A stretch of DNA of 64,000 nt from contig NZ_CP157967.1 of assembly GCF_040215725.1 (NCBI RefSeq), forward strand, positions 1,302,001-1,366,000. The letters run 5' to 3'. The position numbers and the translations under genes were made by a program. Under the pieces are notes generated by a model that saw nothing but the letters and a program-made list of their open reading frames with translations, was not told the origin of the DNA and did no database searches. The DNA comes from Rhizobium sp. ZPR4. Lineage in GTDB: Bacteria > Pseudomonadota > Alphaproteobacteria > Rhizobiales > Rhizobiaceae. Shown here piece by piece: positions 19,547 to 30,642 of the stretch (positions within the stretch are counted from its first letter, which is position 1; every line of letters begins with the position of its first letter).

Positions 19547-20428
19547 GTGGTTTCGGCCGGCCAAAACGGCAAGGGCAGGCTGGCGATCATCGCAGGCAGC
19601 GGCCTTTTGCCGGTTTATGTTGCTGACGCCGCCCGGCAGGCTGGTGAAAACCCCGTTATTATCGCGTTGACGGATGAGGCGGACCGAGATTGGTCCGCCT
19701 TCGATCATGCCAATCTTGGCGTTGGCAATTTTGCCGGTCTCGAAGCGATGTTCCGCCGACATGGCATCGACCGCGTCGTCATGTCGGGCGGCGTGGCGCG
19801 GCGCCCTTCCTGGCGTCAGGTGCATCCGACTTGGCGCGTCATCAGGGAATTGCCCTCGACCATCCGCACTCTTCTTTCGGGCGGCGACAATGCCGTCCTG
19901 CAGATGGTTATTCGCCTGATCGAAGCCGGTGGCGTTCGCGTCGTCGGCGCACATGAGATTGCGCCGGATCTGTTGGCGACGACAGGTCCTTTGGGAAAAA
20001 TCGCACCAGTGGACGAAGATCTGCGCGATATTGCGCAGGGTGCTAAGGCTGCGGATGCGCTGGGACTTCTGGATGTGGGGCAGGGTGCGGTCAGCGTCGG
20101 CGGCCGCGTCGTGGCGCTCGAAGGCGCCGAGGGCACGGACAAGATGATCGAGCGGGTTGCCGAACTGCGCGCGGCTGGACGCATTTCCACCCGCCGGCGC
20201 GGCGTGCTCGTCAAACTCTGCAAGCCGCAGCAGGATGTCCGGGCCGATTTGCCGTCGATCGGCGTCTCCACGGTACTAAATGCCAAGAAGGCAGGGCTTG
20301 CTGGTGTCGCCGTCGAAGCCGGCAGAGCGCTGATCCTCGATCGGCAAGCGGTGATCGCCGCTGCCGATGAGGCCGGCATTTTCGTCTGCGGCATTGATCG
20401 AGGCCTGAGCGCGGAGGGCTTCATGTGA
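19547..20428 (+). CDS. lpxI: UDP-2,3-diacylglucosamine pyrophosphatase LpxI (DUF1009)
   Basis: LpxI (293 residues from a GTG start) hydrolyses UDP-2,3-diacylglucosamine to lipid X, replacing LpxH in alphaproteobacteria. It has the two-domain LpxI form: GRLAIIAGSGLLPVYVADAAR at the N-terminus, VVMSGGVARRPSW, and the C-terminal domain with LVKLCKPQQDVRADLPSIG and a late AGRALILDR. The GTG at 19547 lies one base after the lpxA stop and gives the full N-terminal strand. Its stop overlaps the lpxB GTG by four bases. Confidence 0.95.
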   Translation: MVSAGQNGKGRLAIIAGSGLLPVYVADAARQAGENPVIIALTDEADRDWSAFDHANLGVGNFAGLEAMFRRHGIDRVVMSGGVARRPSWRQVHPTWRVIRELPSTIRTLLSGGDNAVLQMVIRLIEAGGVRVVGAHEIAPDLLATTGPLGKIAPVDEDLRDIAQGAKAADALGLLDVGQGAVSVGGRVVALEGAEGTDKMIERVAELRAAGRISTRRRGVLVKLCKPQQDVRADLPSIGVSTVLNAKKAGLAGVAVEAGRALILDRQAVIAAADEAGIFVCGIDRGLSAEGFM

Positions 20429-21606
20429 GCGGCGCGCCTTTGAAGCTTGCTGTCGTTGCCGGAGAGGTCTCGGGCGATCTGCTGGGCGGCGATCTGGTCG
20501 CGGCCTTGAAGCGACGCTACGATGGCCCGGTCGAACTGGTGGGCGTCGGCGGCGAGGCGCTGGAGGCGCAAGGCCTGCATTCGCTTTTCGACTATTCCGA
20601 ACTTTCGATTATGGGCTTCATCCAGGTCATCAAGCGGCTACCGAAGCTGCTGGCTCGTATTCGCCAGACGGCCGAGGCGATCATCGCTGCAAAGCCCGAC
20701 GTGCTTTTGATCATCGACAGCCCCGATTTCACGCATCGCGTTGCCAAGCGGGTGCGCAAGGCGCTGCCGGATCTGCCTGTTATCAATTACGTCTGCCCCA
20801 GCGTCTGGGCGTGGAAGGAATATCGCGCACAGCAGATGCTCGCCTATGTCGATCATGTGCTGGCCGTCTTGCCCTTTGAGCCTGCTGCCATGGAGCGCCT
20901 GGGTGGTCCGGCAACCACCTATGTCGGTCATCGTCTGACGGTTGACGCTAATCTTCTGGAGACCCGCCGCCAGCGTGCCTTGCGCGGTCTCGGCGGCCCT
21001 GGCGCACGGAAGACGATCCTGCTTTTGCCCGGATCGCGCGCATCGGAGATCCGGCAGTTGCTTCCGGTTTTTGAGCGGGCTACCGAAGAATTTAGCCGGC
21101 GAAATAATGATGTTCGTTTTTCGCTGCCGACCGTGCCGCGGCAGGAGGCGTTGGTTCGTTCTTTGACGGCTAATTGGCAGGTCAAGCCGGATATCTTTGT
21201 CGGCCAGGATGCCAAATGGACTGCCTTCGCGCAGGCGGATGCTGCCATGGCGGCCTCTGGCACCGTAATCCTGGAGCTGGGGCTTGCCGGTGTTCCCGTG
21301 GTCTCGACCTACAAGACGGAGTGGCTCGCGAAGTTCGTGCTGTCGCGTATCAAGATATGGACGGCAGCCCTGCCGAACCTGATTGCCGACTACGCCGTTC
21401 TGCCCGAGCTCATCAACGATGTTCTGCGACCGGGCATGTTGGCTCGCTATATGGAGCGCCTGTCGAGCGAGACGCCGGAGCGCGCCGCGATGCTGGCAGG
21501 CTACGATCTCGTCTGGGAGCGAATGCAGACCGAGGAGCCGCCCGGCGACAAGGCGGCGCAGATTGTTCTGGACGTTCTAGCCCATAAAAAAACCGGTCAT
21601 CTCTGA
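20425..21606 (+). CDS. lpxB: Lipid-A-disaccharide synthase
   Basis: LpxB (393 residues, GTG start) condenses lipid X with UDP-2,3-diacylglucosamine to the lipid A disaccharide. It is a GT-B fold (GT19) enzyme: AGEVSGDLLGGDLV at the N-terminus, YVCPSVWAWKEYRAQQM, LLLPGSRASEI and the AASGTVILELGLAGVPVV donor-site segment. It is the last gene of the lpx run; its final codons and stop lie inside a terminator hairpin. Confidence 0.97.
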   Translation: MSGAPLKLAVVAGEVSGDLLGGDLVAALKRRYDGPVELVGVGGEALEAQGLHSLFDYSELSIMGFIQVIKRLPKLLARIRQTAEAIIAAKPDVLLIIDSPDFTHRVAKRVRKALPDLPVINYVCPSVWAWKEYRAQQMLAYVDHVLAVLPFEPAAMERLGGPATTYVGHRLTVDANLLETRRQRALRGLGGPGARKTILLLPGSRASEIRQLLPVFERATEEFSRRNNDVRFSLPTVPRQEALVRSLTANWQVKPDIFVGQDAKWTAFAQADAAMAASGTVILELGLAGVPVVSTYKTEWLAKFVLSRIKIWTAALPNLIADYAVLPELINDVLRPGMLARYMERLSSETPERAAMLAGYDLVWERMQTEEPPGDKAAQIVLDVLAHKKTGHL

Positions 21607-21617
21607 CCGGTTTTTTT
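21586..21617. terminator. Bidirectional intrinsic terminator between lpxB and gltA
   Basis: A perfect 14-bp stem (21586-21599 with 21604-21617) with a four-base loop TCTC has seven A on the left and seven T on the right, so it can end transcription from both sides. The lpxB stop (21604-21606) is part of the stem; the gltA stop is 17 bases further on. Confidence 0.9.
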
Positions 21618-21633
21618 ATTTCATTACCGAAGC

Positions 21634-22923
21634 TTAGCGCTTGGAAACAGGCACATATTCGCGCAGCGGAGCGCCGGTATAGAGCTGGCGCGGACGGCCG
21701 ATGCGCTGATGCGGATCCTCGATCATTTCGTTCCACTGAGCGATCCAGCCGACGGTGCGGGCAAGAGCGAACAGAACGGTGAACATGGTCGTGGGGAAGC
21801 CAAGAGCCTTCAGCGTAATGCCGGAGTAGAAGTCGACGTTCGGATACAGCTTCTTCTCGATGAAATACTCGTCCGTCAAAGCGATGCGCTCGAGCTCGAT
21901 CGCGATGTCGAGTAGCGGATCGTCCTTGATGCCGAGTTCGCCGAGAACTTCGTGCGCCGTCTTCTGCATGATCTTGGCGCGCGGATCGTAGTTCTTGTAG
22001 ACGCGGTGGCCGAAACCCATCAGGCGGAACGGATCGTTCTTGTCCTTGGCGCGGGCGATGAATTCCGGAATGCGGTCGACCGTGCCGATTTCGTTCAGCA
22101 TGTTCAGTGCAGCTTCGTTGGCGCCGCCGTGAGCCGGTCCCCAAAGGCAGGCGATGCCTGCTGCGATACAGGCAAACGGATTGGCACCGGAGGAGCCAGC
22201 CAGGCGAACCGTCGAAGTCGAGGCATTCTGCTCGTGATCGGCATGCAGGATGAAAATGCGGTCCATGGCGCGTGCGAGCACCGGATTGACGACATATTCT
22301 TCGCAAGGAACGGCAAAGCACATGCGCAGGAAGTTCGACGCATAGTCGAGGTCGTTCTTCGGATAAACGAAAGGCTGACCGATATGGTACTTGTAGGCCA
22401 TGGCGGCAAGCGTCGGCATCTTGGCGATCATGCGCAGGCTTGCGACCATGCGCTGGTGCGGATCGGTGATGTCGGTCGAGTCGTGATAGAAGGCAGAGAG
22501 CGCGCCGACGCAGCCGCACATGACGGCCATCGGATGCGCGTCGCGGCGGAAGCCGGTGAAGAAGCGCGACATCTGCTCATGAACCATCGTGTGGTGGGTC
22601 ACGCGATAATCGAAGTCTTTCTTCTGTGCCGCCGTCGGCAGTTCGCCGTAAAGAAGGAGGTAGCAAACTTCGAGGAAATCGCCGTGTTCGGCCAGCTGAT
22701 CGATCGGATAGCCGCGATGCAGCAGAACGCCTTCGTCGCCATCGATATAGGTGATGCTCGACTCGCACGACGCGGTGGAGGTGAAGCCAGGATCGTAAGT
22801 GAAAGTGGAGGTGTTCTTATAAAGGGCACCAATATCAATGACACTCGGGCCGATGGTTCCGGTCTTGACCGGCAGGTCCACCGTCTTTTCACCCCAAGTT
22901 AGTTTCGCGCTTTGTTCCGTCAT
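21634..22923 (-). CDS. gltA: Citrate synthase (type II)
   Basis: Citrate synthase (429 residues) condenses acetyl-CoA and oxaloacetate as the entry to the TCA cycle. It has the N-terminal extension of the hexameric Gram-negative type and active-site segments: [26 protein letters not shown] [15 protein letters not shown] region, and [14 protein letters not shown] with the catalytic histidine. The gene is convergent with lpxB and divergent from comEC; a possible sigma-70-like pair (TTGGCA near 23014-23019, ATAGCT near 22992-22997, minus strand) lies about 70 bases upstream. Confidence 0.98.
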   Translation of the reverse strand: MTEQSAKLTWGEKTVDLPVKTGTIGPSVIDIGALYKNTSTFTYDPGFTSTASCESSITYIDGDEGVLLHRGYPIDQLAEHGDFLEVCYLLLYGELPTAAQKKDFDYRVTHHTMVHEQMSRFFTGFRRDAHPMAVMCGCVGALSAFYHDSTDITDPHQRMVASLRMIAKMPTLAAMAYKYHIGQPFVYPKNDLDYASNFLRMCFAVPCEEYVVNPVLARAMDRIFILHADHEQNASTSTVRLAGSSGANPFACIAAGIACLWGPAHGGANEAALNMLNEIGTVDRIPEFIARAKDKNDPFRLMGFGHRVYKNYDPRAKIMQKTAHEVLGELGIKDDPLLDIAIELERIALTDEYFIEKKLYPNVDFYSGITLKALGFPTTMFTVLFALARTVGWIAQWNEMIEDPHQRIGRPRQLYTGAPLREYVPVSKR

Positions 22924-23204
22924 GCTGATCCTCCAAGATTTGGCGGGATTGACGCCATAAAAAGCGCCAAAAGGTTAAGCGACTACCGACTAGCTATATG
23001 ATCCAGAGCCTAATGCCAAGTTATCCTAACGCTGAATTGTGCAATGCAGTATCAACTTTTGGGCACTGCGGAAGCGTCTTTAATTATGCTACGCGGGCAA
23101 ACCGGCTCAATTGCGCCATGCTTGCGCCGATTTTGGTTGAATTCACTGCCTGCTGACGGCAAAAATCGCGCGAAAGCTGTAGTTTTGCGTGGGGGCGGTA
23201 GCGC

Positions 23205-25682
23205 GTGCCTAATTTGGAGGCATCCGAGCAGCGGAAGAAGGGTGGGGACGTTGCTGCGCTCTCGCAGCCTCGCCCAGTTGTCGCCACGATTACCTCCCGC
23301 GCCGAAGTGCCGCGACGGGAACGGACGCAAGATCAGACGCGGCTGACATCGCGGCTGCTGCGGATATTCGACAGCATTCGGCTTGGCACCTTGAGACTGA
23401 TCGAAGAGGAGGCGGCCTATGGTCGCGCGATCCTGCTTGCGCCGATCTACATGGGCCTTGGCGCAATTTTCTGGTTCAAGGCTGGCAGCGATCCGCCTGC
23501 ACAGGCCGTTCTTGCGGGCCTGTTGGTCTTCGCCAGCGGGTTTGCGCTCATGCGGGAGGCGGGCAGGCTGTTTCGCCATCTGCTTTTTGCCGGCATGCTC
23601 CTTTGTCTGGGCATGGCGCTGGCGCAATGCGAAAGCTGGCGGGTTTCCACTGTCATGCTCGATTCGGCCGTGACGACGACCGTGACCGGTCAGGTCGAAC
23701 GGCGGGAATCCTATGACAATGGACGCTGGCGCTATGTCATCCGCGTCGGGGCAACGGAAAAGCCTTCCATTCGCCGCGCACCGCAACGGGTTACGATCTT
23801 CGTGCGCAAGCAAGCGGAGCCATTCGATCTCGGTGACCGTATTCAGGGCAGGGCGCGGCTGGCGCCTCCGGCCGGACCAGCCTTGCTTGGCCTCAATGAT
23901 TTCGCCTTCAGCTCCTATTTCAATGGTATCGGTGCGAATGGTTTTGCCTACGGAACGCCGAAATTATTGTCCCCAGCCAGTGATAATACCGCCGACTCTC
24001 TGATGGATACGGCCGATATTTGGCTTGCCGGCCTGCGCAACAGCATAGGTGACAGGATCAGGCAAACCCTGCCGGGAGATACCGGCGCCTTTGCTGCAGC
24101 GCTTGTCACCGATGAGAGACGCGCAATCTCCAAGGACACGACCGAAGCGCTGAGAATTGCCGGTCTGACCCATATTGTCGCAATCTCCGGTCTGAACATG
24201 GCGCTGTCAGCCGGTATTTTCTACGTTGGCCTACGCTATTTGTTCAGCCTGTTTCCGGGTGTCGCGCAGGCTTGGCCGACCAAGAAATTCGCCGCCTTCG
24301 GCGCGCTTCTCACTGTCACGGCCTATTACCTCATCTCCGGCTTCGGTGTGTCCGCCGAGCGTGCCTTCATCATGATGGCGATCATGCTCGTGGCCGTGCT
24401 TTTCGATCGGCCATCGATCAGTCTGCGCAATGTCGCACTTTCAGCGATCATCATTCTTGTACTGTCGCCATCTCAGGTACTTGGCCCGAGCTTCCAGATG
24501 TCCTATGCGGCGACGCTGGCGCTCGTGTCGGGCTATTCGTTATGGAAGCGGCGGCGGCATCGTGAAAGCATTCTATCGCGCATCCGTCTGTTAAGTCCGC
24601 TATTATTCGTCACGCGCTTCTTTGGAGGCGTGATGTCGACCTCGTTCATCGGCGGTGCGTCGACGGCCATTTTCTCGATCGAACATTTTCACCGATTGGC
24701 GACATATGGCCTTGCCGCCAATCTCGCGGCCATGCCCATCGTCTCTTTTATCGTCATGCCTTTCGGCATGGCGGCGATGTTGCTCATGCCGCTCGGACTC
24801 GACGGGCCTTTCTGGAAAGTCACCGGAGAGGGACTGGAACTCGTCATCGTGATTGCAAGAACCGTAGCCGGTTGGGGAGGCGACATTACCTTCGGCCGCC
24901 AGCCGGCCTGGTTGATGCCGACGTTCATTGTCGGCTTCCTGATCATGAGCATCTTGCGGACGCGGCTTCGCCATCTGGGTCTGCTATTGTTGCTTTCATC
25001 CGTGGGCTTGGCAGCATTCGGCTCCGGCGTACCAAAACCCGACCTGATGATCTCCGAGGATGGCGTCCTGGTCGCGTTGCGCCAGGATGATATACTCGCG
25101 ACCAACCGAGAGAGACCGCAGGCCTTCATTTTCGAACAATGGCAAAAGGCATTGGTTGCGGCGGAGCATCAGCCGCCGACTATGCTTCCTGCCGATAGCC
25201 GACTGCCACAGATCAGCAAGGCAGATCGTTATAAACGATTGAACAGTGAAGAACAGAAGGCAGTCCGGACGGCAATGGAGGAAGCCCTGGATCGCACCAT
25301 GCAGGGCAGTTTCGCCTGCCAGAAAGGAGCATGGTGTGCAGCCATCCTCGAAAACGGCGCAATATTGGTCACGATCGAGAACGCAGCCTATCTGCCCTCG
25401 GCCTGCGACATGGCGAATATCGTCGTAACGCCAATCCGATTACGGCTAGACCATTGCCGCTCCGGAGCGATGCTCATAACCGGTGCGACATTACGAAAAA
25501 CCGGGTCCATCGAAATGGCGCTCACCGCCGATAAACCCACTATCTCCGCCGCGTTCGAAAACCCGCAGCGGCCATGGACCAGACACCGAACTTATGATTG
25601 GCGCACCGGCAAATTCGATGCACCAAATGCGCAGGCATCACCAATCGTTGACAATTCACCGGTCAGTGATAGCGACGAATAA
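23205..25682 (+). CDS. ComEC/Rec2-family membrane protein
   Basis: This 825-residue protein, from a GTG with GGGGGCGG upstream, belongs to the ComEC/Rec2 DNA-uptake channel family. The N-terminus carries a DUF4131-type region (hydrophobic pairs near residues 75-140, then an OB-like part to about 270). The competence core follows with the hallmark [12 protein letters not shown] and many membrane segments. The C-terminal part from about residue 600 lacks the HxHxDH metallo-beta-lactamase motif of full-length ComEC. Whether it works in DNA uptake is unknown. Its 3' end overlaps lexA tail-to-tail by 20 bp. Confidence 0.88.
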   Translation: MPNLEASEQRKKGGDVAALSQPRPVVATITSRAEVPRRERTQDQTRLTSRLLRIFDSIRLGTLRLIEEEAAYGRAILLAPIYMGLGAIFWFKAGSDPPAQAVLAGLLVFASGFALMREAGRLFRHLLFAGMLLCLGMALAQCESWRVSTVMLDSAVTTTVTGQVERRESYDNGRWRYVIRVGATEKPSIRRAPQRVTIFVRKQAEPFDLGDRIQGRARLAPPAGPALLGLNDFAFSSYFNGIGANGFAYGTPKLLSPASDNTADSLMDTADIWLAGLRNSIGDRIRQTLPGDTGAFAAALVTDERRAISKDTTEALRIAGLTHIVAISGLNMALSAGIFYVGLRYLFSLFPGVAQAWPTKKFAAFGALLTVTAYYLISGFGVSAERAFIMMAIMLVAVLFDRPSISLRNVALSAIIILVLSPSQVLGPSFQMSYAATLALVSGYSLWKRRRHRESILSRIRLLSPLLFVTRFFGGVMSTSFIGGASTAIFSIEHFHRLATYGLAANLAAMPIVSFIVMPFGMAAMLLMPLGLDGPFWKVTGEGLELVIVIARTVAGWGGDITFGRQPAWLMPTFIVGFLIMSILRTRLRHLGLLLLLSSVGLAAFGSGVPKPDLMISEDGVLVALRQDDILATNRERPQAFIFEQWQKALVAAEHQPPTMLPADSRLPQISKADRYKRLNSEEQKAVRTAMEEALDRTMQGSFACQKGAWCAAILENGAILVTIENAAYLPSACDMANIVVTPIRLRLDHCRSGAMLITGATLRKTGSIEMALTADKPTISAAFENPQRPWTRHRTYDWRTGKFDAPNAQASPIVDNSPVSDSDE

Positions 25683-26385
25683 GGCCGACGAGCTTGCCCT
25701 GGACCTTGACGCGGTCTGGCCCGAAGATGCGGGTTTCATAGGCGGGGTTTGCGGCTTCCAGCGCGATCGAGGCACCCTTGCGACGGAAGCGCTTCAACGT
25801 AGCCTCTTCATCGTCGACGAGCGCAACGACGATATCGCCGGGATTGGCTGTCGTTGAGTTGCGGATGATCACCGTATCACCGTCGAAAATTCCGGCGTCG
25901 ATCATCGAATCCCCTCGAACCTCCAGCGCATAATGCTCGCCGGAGCCGAGCATATCGGCGGGAACGGTAATATCGTGCGTATTGTTCTGGATGGCCGAGA
26001 TCGGAACGCCGGCAGCAATGCGACCCATCACCGGTACGGATGCCGAGCCATTGTGATCGTCATTTGCCACCTTTTGTGGAGCCGGAGGGGCGACAGGCTG
26101 TGGCTTGCCGAGGCTGCCCTCGATGACGCTGGGCGAGAAGCCGCGGCGCGGCTGCAGGCTGGGATTATAGGCATCGGGAAGCTTGATGACTTCGAGCGCT
26201 CTGGCTCGGTTCGGCAGCCGGCGGATGAAGCCTCGCTCCTCCAGCGCCGTGATCAGGCGATGAATGCCGGATTTGGATGCCAGGTCCAGCGCATCCTTCA
26301 TCTCGTCGAAAGATGGTGGTACACCGGATTCCTTCATGCGTTCGTGAATGAAGAGAAGCAGTTCCTGCTGCTTGCGCGTCAACAT
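25663..26385 (-). CDS. lexA: LexA repressor
   Basis: LexA (240 residues) represses the SOS regulon and cleaves itself when RecA is activated. It has the winged-helix N-terminus ([35 protein letters not shown]), a cleavage site at A125-G126 in GRIAAGVPI, and the catalytic dyad S160 (VRGDSM) and K198 (EATLKRF). The linker of about 40 residues is longer than in E. coli, as usual in alphaproteobacteria. An SOS box lies 60-75 bases upstream, indicating autoregulation. Confidence 0.97.
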   Translation of the reverse strand: MLTRKQQELLLFIHERMKESGVPPSFDEMKDALDLASKSGIHRLITALEERGFIRRLPNRARALEVIKLPDAYNPSLQPRRGFSPSVIEGSLGKPQPVAPPAPQKVANDDHNGSASVPVMGRIAAGVPISAIQNNTHDITVPADMLGSGEHYALEVRGDSMIDAGIFDGDTVIIRNSTTANPGDIVVALVDDEEATLKRFRRKGASIALEAANPAYETRIFGPDRVKVQGKLVGLIRRYH

Positions 26386-26804
26386 CGTCTTGGAACCCCA
26401 GAATCAAGAAAAAACGGTGAAACAAATCCAGAACGGACACTATATGTTCCATATGTGTTCCGCAAGTACTTAAATTTCGGTAAAGCCTTGTCCGGTCAAT
26501 TAAATAATTATGACTTGCGAATGGACCGGCTGAGAGCAGCAAAGCGATATATCCGCGCTAACCTATCGAAAAATATGGAAAATGTCGTTTCGTTCATTCG
26601 CAGGGTTTTGTGACATGCCGGGAATATCGAAGATGTCGACCAATGCCATGTGACATCGCATAAGCCGGCTTTGGGAGAGAATCAGCAATCACTTTTGCGA
26701 GATTGCATTCCGCCCATGTCGTGCGCTTCGGGCGTTCACGCTTCCATCTTGAATTGCGCGGGGGATCGGCGCAAATCTGCTGCCGCAGGCAAACAGGAGG
26801 AACT
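26386..26804. other. Intergenic region between lexA and the VOC gene
   Basis: This 419-bp stretch between divergent genes holds the SOS box at 26446-26460 and the ribosome site of the VOC gene (AGGAGG near 26796-26801). I see no convincing gene, RNA or repeat in the rest. It is more A+T rich around 26460-26590 than its surroundings, consistent with promoter DNA. Confidence 0.6.
26446..26460. promoter_or_regulatory. LexA-binding SOS box (GTTC-N7-GTTC)
   Basis: The sequence GTTCCATATGTGTTC is an exact match to the alphaproteobacterial SOS consensus, two GTTC half-sites in direct repeat seven bases apart. It lies 61 bases upstream of the lexA start codon, the normal place for autoregulation, and could also affect the divergent VOC gene 345 bases away. 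Confidence 0.9.
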
Positions 26805-27692
26805 ATGATTTCGTCTCCGCATCCACTGGATCATCTCGTGCTGCCGACCGTCAACATCGCTCTGGCACGCGAACGCCTCGGCAAGCTCGGCTTCACGGTG
26901 GCCCCAGATGCGCGCCATCCCTTTGGCACGCAGAATGCCTGCGTCTTCCTTGCCGATAAAACCTATCTCGAGCCTCTGGGCGTGGCATCTCCGGAGCAGT
27001 GCGAGAAGAGCATCGTGGATGGTAATGTTTTCGTCGCACGCGACCAGGCTTACCGCTTTCGGGTCGGGGAGGATGGTTTTTCAGCCGTGGTGTTCGGCAC
27101 GGATGATGCCGTTGCGGATGATGAGCGCTTCAGAGCGGCGGCAATCTCGGCGGGACGGATGCTGGATTTCTCCCGTCCGATGAAGATGCCGGATGGGACG
27201 GAAACCATGGCCGGCTTTCGTCTTGGCTTTGCCGCTGATCTGCGTGCGCCGGATTTTCTCGCATTCTGCTGTCAGCGCATCAATCCGCTACCAGCCGATC
27301 GCGGCATGCTTGAGCGGCACGAGAACGGCGTGACCGGCATTGCCCGGGTAGTGCTTTGCGCGCCGAAGCCGGCGGTCTATCGCAGCTTCTTCGAGGAGGT
27401 TATCGGTGGCCCGCGCATTGTGGAGCATTCCTTTGGCCTGACGATCAGGGCCGCCAATGCCGATCTGGAGATTTTGACGCCGGAAGGAATGGAGGCATTC
27501 TATGATCTGCCTGTCCGTACAGACGATCCGGGGCTCAGGGCGCGCGCAATCCTTTTTAAAACGCGCGATCTTTCCGTGACATCGTCGCATTTCACTGCTA
27601 ACGGCGTCACCTATACGCGTAAGAACAATCGTATATTGGCAAGACTGGCGCCCGGTCAGGGCGCGCTGTTCGCCTTCGAGGAGATAGCATGA
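26805..27692 (+). CDS. VOC-superfamily glyoxalase-like protein
   Basis: The ATG at 26805 has AGGAGG four bases upstream and gives 295 residues. It starts [43 protein letters not shown], in shortened form HLVLPTVN and [12 protein letters not shown], typical of the glyoxalase-like domain family (PF13468), with a second betaalphabeta module containing [21 protein letters not shown] and a diverged C-terminal half. The reaction is unknown. Its stop overlaps the kdsA ATG (ATGA), so it is coupled to Kdo synthesis at least for expression. Confidence 0.82.
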   Translation: MISSPHPLDHLVLPTVNIALARERLGKLGFTVAPDARHPFGTQNACVFLADKTYLEPLGVASPEQCEKSIVDGNVFVARDQAYRFRVGEDGFSAVVFGTDDAVADDERFRAAAISAGRMLDFSRPMKMPDGTETMAGFRLGFAADLRAPDFLAFCCQRINPLPADRGMLERHENGVTGIARVVLCAPKPAVYRSFFEEVIGGPRIVEHSFGLTIRAANADLEILTPEGMEAFYDLPVRTDDPGLRARAILFKTRDLSVTSSHFTANGVTYTRKNNRILARLAPGQGALFAFEEIA

Positions 27693-28528
27693 GCACGAAT
27701 TCCGAAGTGACCGTCGGCGAAGGAGCCTCCAAGGTCCTGTTCTCCAACACCTCCAAGCTCTCGCTGATTGCCGGCCCCTGCCAGATGGAGAGCCGCGACC
27801 ATGCATTTATGGTTGCCGGCGTCCTGAAGGAGCTCTGCGGCAAGCTCGGCATCGGCCTTGTCTACAAGTCCTCCTTTGACAAGGCCAACCGCACCTCGCT
27901 GTCGGGCAAGCGTGGCATCGGCCTGGAAAAGGCGCTGGAGGTCTTTGCTGACCTCAAAAAGGAATACGGCTTTCCGGTCCTGACAGACATCCATACGGAA
28001 GAGCAGTGCGCCATCGTTTCCAAGACGGTCGATATCCTGCAGATCCCGGCTTTTCTGTCGCGCCAGACCGATCTGCTGGTCGCCGCCGCCAAGACCGGCC
28101 GTGTCGTCAACGTCAAGAAGGGTCAGTTCTTGGCCCCCTGGGACATGAAGAATGTGCTTGCCAAGCTCAATGAAAGCGGCAATCCGAACATCCTTCTGTG
28201 CGAGCGCGGCGCCTCCTTCGGCTACAACACGCTCGTTTCCGACATGCGCTCGCTGCCGATCATGGCGGCGATGGGCGCTCCGGTGATTTTCGATGCGACC
28301 CATTCGGTGCAGCAGCCCGGCGGGCAGGGCGGCTCAACCGGCGGCGATCGCCGATTTGTCGAGACACTGGCGCGTGCCGCTGTCGCCGTCGGTGTTGCCG
28401 GCCTTTTCGTCGAGACGCATGAAGACCCGGATAATGCACCGTCTGATGGCCCGAATATGGTCTATCTGAAGGATATGCCGCGGCTTCTGGAGAAGCTGCT
28501 GGCCTTCGACGCAATCGCCAAGGCCTGA
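27689..28528 (+). CDS. kdsA: 3-deoxy-8-phosphooctulonate synthase
   Basis: KdsA (279 residues) condenses arabinose-5-phosphate with phosphoenolpyruvate to Kdo-8-phosphate for the LPS core. The PEP-binding TIM barrel is evident in [56 protein letters not shown] and [12 protein letters not shown]. The gene is coupled to the VOC gene and followed by eno, whose product makes the PEP substrate. Confidence 0.97.
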   Translation: MSTNSEVTVGEGASKVLFSNTSKLSLIAGPCQMESRDHAFMVAGVLKELCGKLGIGLVYKSSFDKANRTSLSGKRGIGLEKALEVFADLKKEYGFPVLTDIHTEEQCAIVSKTVDILQIPAFLSRQTDLLVAAAKTGRVVNVKKGQFLAPWDMKNVLAKLNESGNPNILLCERGASFGYNTLVSDMRSLPIMAAMGAPVIFDATHSVQQPGGQGGSTGGDRRFVETLARAAVAVGVAGLFVETHEDPDNAPSDGPNMVYLKDMPRLLEKLLAFDAIAKA

Positions 28529-28655
28529 AATGTAGCCGGCATTCAACAGGCTGACATGAATTTGCGTTACGGGCCTGAAGGAGTGCCAAATCGCGGCGCG
28601 GATCGCCATTGTAATTTCCGCGCCTTCGATTAAGACGATTTAAATCGATTTATAA

Positions 28656-29951
<1,296 letters not shown>

Positions 29952-30005
29952 TATCTGATCCGTCGGATCCATCCGGATCCGCAGCAAGATTATTCGCTTA
30001 GATCG

Positions 30006-30031
30006 AACCGCGCCTTCGGGCGCGGTTTTTT
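30006..30031 (+). terminator. Intrinsic terminator of eno
   Basis: A perfect 9-bp G+C-rich stem (AACCGCGCC at 30006-30014 with GGCGCGGTT at 30019-30027) has a UUCG tetraloop and is followed by a T run to 30031. Confidence 0.92.
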
Positions 30032-30173
30032 GTTGGGCTGTGCAGTTAGAGTCAACGGACGGTTAATCTCTGCCGGTTAATTTAGCTCTAGGTGTTTGAT
30101 TTGATGCGATCTTGTTCGAAGCGGCATTGGCTTTGAGGTGGGATTGCATAAAGCCAGAGCGTTTCGAGCGAGT

Positions 30174-30485
30174 ATGTGGACAAAGTATCATAAGAAGAGA
30201 AGGTTCGGCCGTCTCATCCTTCCCGCCATCACCATCGCTTTTGTGAGCTACTTCGGCTATCATTGCATTCATGGCGATTACGGCCTGAAGGCGACCGAAG
30301 TTTTCGAGCAGCGCCGCATTGATCGCGCCAAGGAACTGGCTGATCTCGTCGCCAAGCGCGAGCACCTTGAAAAGGAGGTCGCCCTGTTGAGCGACGGCTC
30401 TCTGGACAAGGATATGCTTGATCAATATGCGCGCTATCAGCTGACCTACTCAAAGGCGAACGAGATCGTCATTTTCAACAAATAG
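30174..30485 (+). CDS. ftsB: Septum formation initiator family protein (FtsB-like)
   Basis: The 103-residue protein has a short basic N-terminus (MWTKYHKKRRFGR), one membrane segment (about residues 13-28) and then a coiled coil (ERRIDRAKELADLVAKREHLEKEV-like, here QRRIDRAKELADLVAKRE), the DivIC/FtsB layout. FtsB joins FtsL and FtsQ in the divisome. An earlier GTG at 30138 is possible, but the 30174 start gives the normal N-terminus. It lies between eno and pdhA, the common alphaproteobacterial position. Confidence 0.88.
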   Translation: MWTKYHKKRRFGRLILPAITIAFVSYFGYHCIHGDYGLKATEVFEQRRIDRAKELADLVAKREHLEKEVALLSDGSLDKDMLDQYARYQLTYSKANEIVIFNK

Positions 30486-30490
30486 CCATA

Positions 30491-30518
30491 ATTAACCGAA
30501 TTCCGGTTAATCGAATTT
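30491..30518 (+). terminator. Probable terminator after ftsB
   Basis: An 8-bp perfect stem, ATTAACCG at 30491-30498 and CGGTTAAT at 30504-30511 with a five-base spacer, is followed by a T run (30515-30519). The stem is A+T rich, so strength is uncertain; the palindrome could also be an operator for pdhA. Confidence 0.5.
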
Positions 30519-30642
30519 TTGTGGGTCATATCAATGGCTTGCAATGAATATGAGCCATGCAATTATAGCATTGCTGTGGCGAACAATCTTGCCTATGTTA
30601 CGCCTCACCACAAAACGAGGCTACTCACACAGGGAGGGTTGT

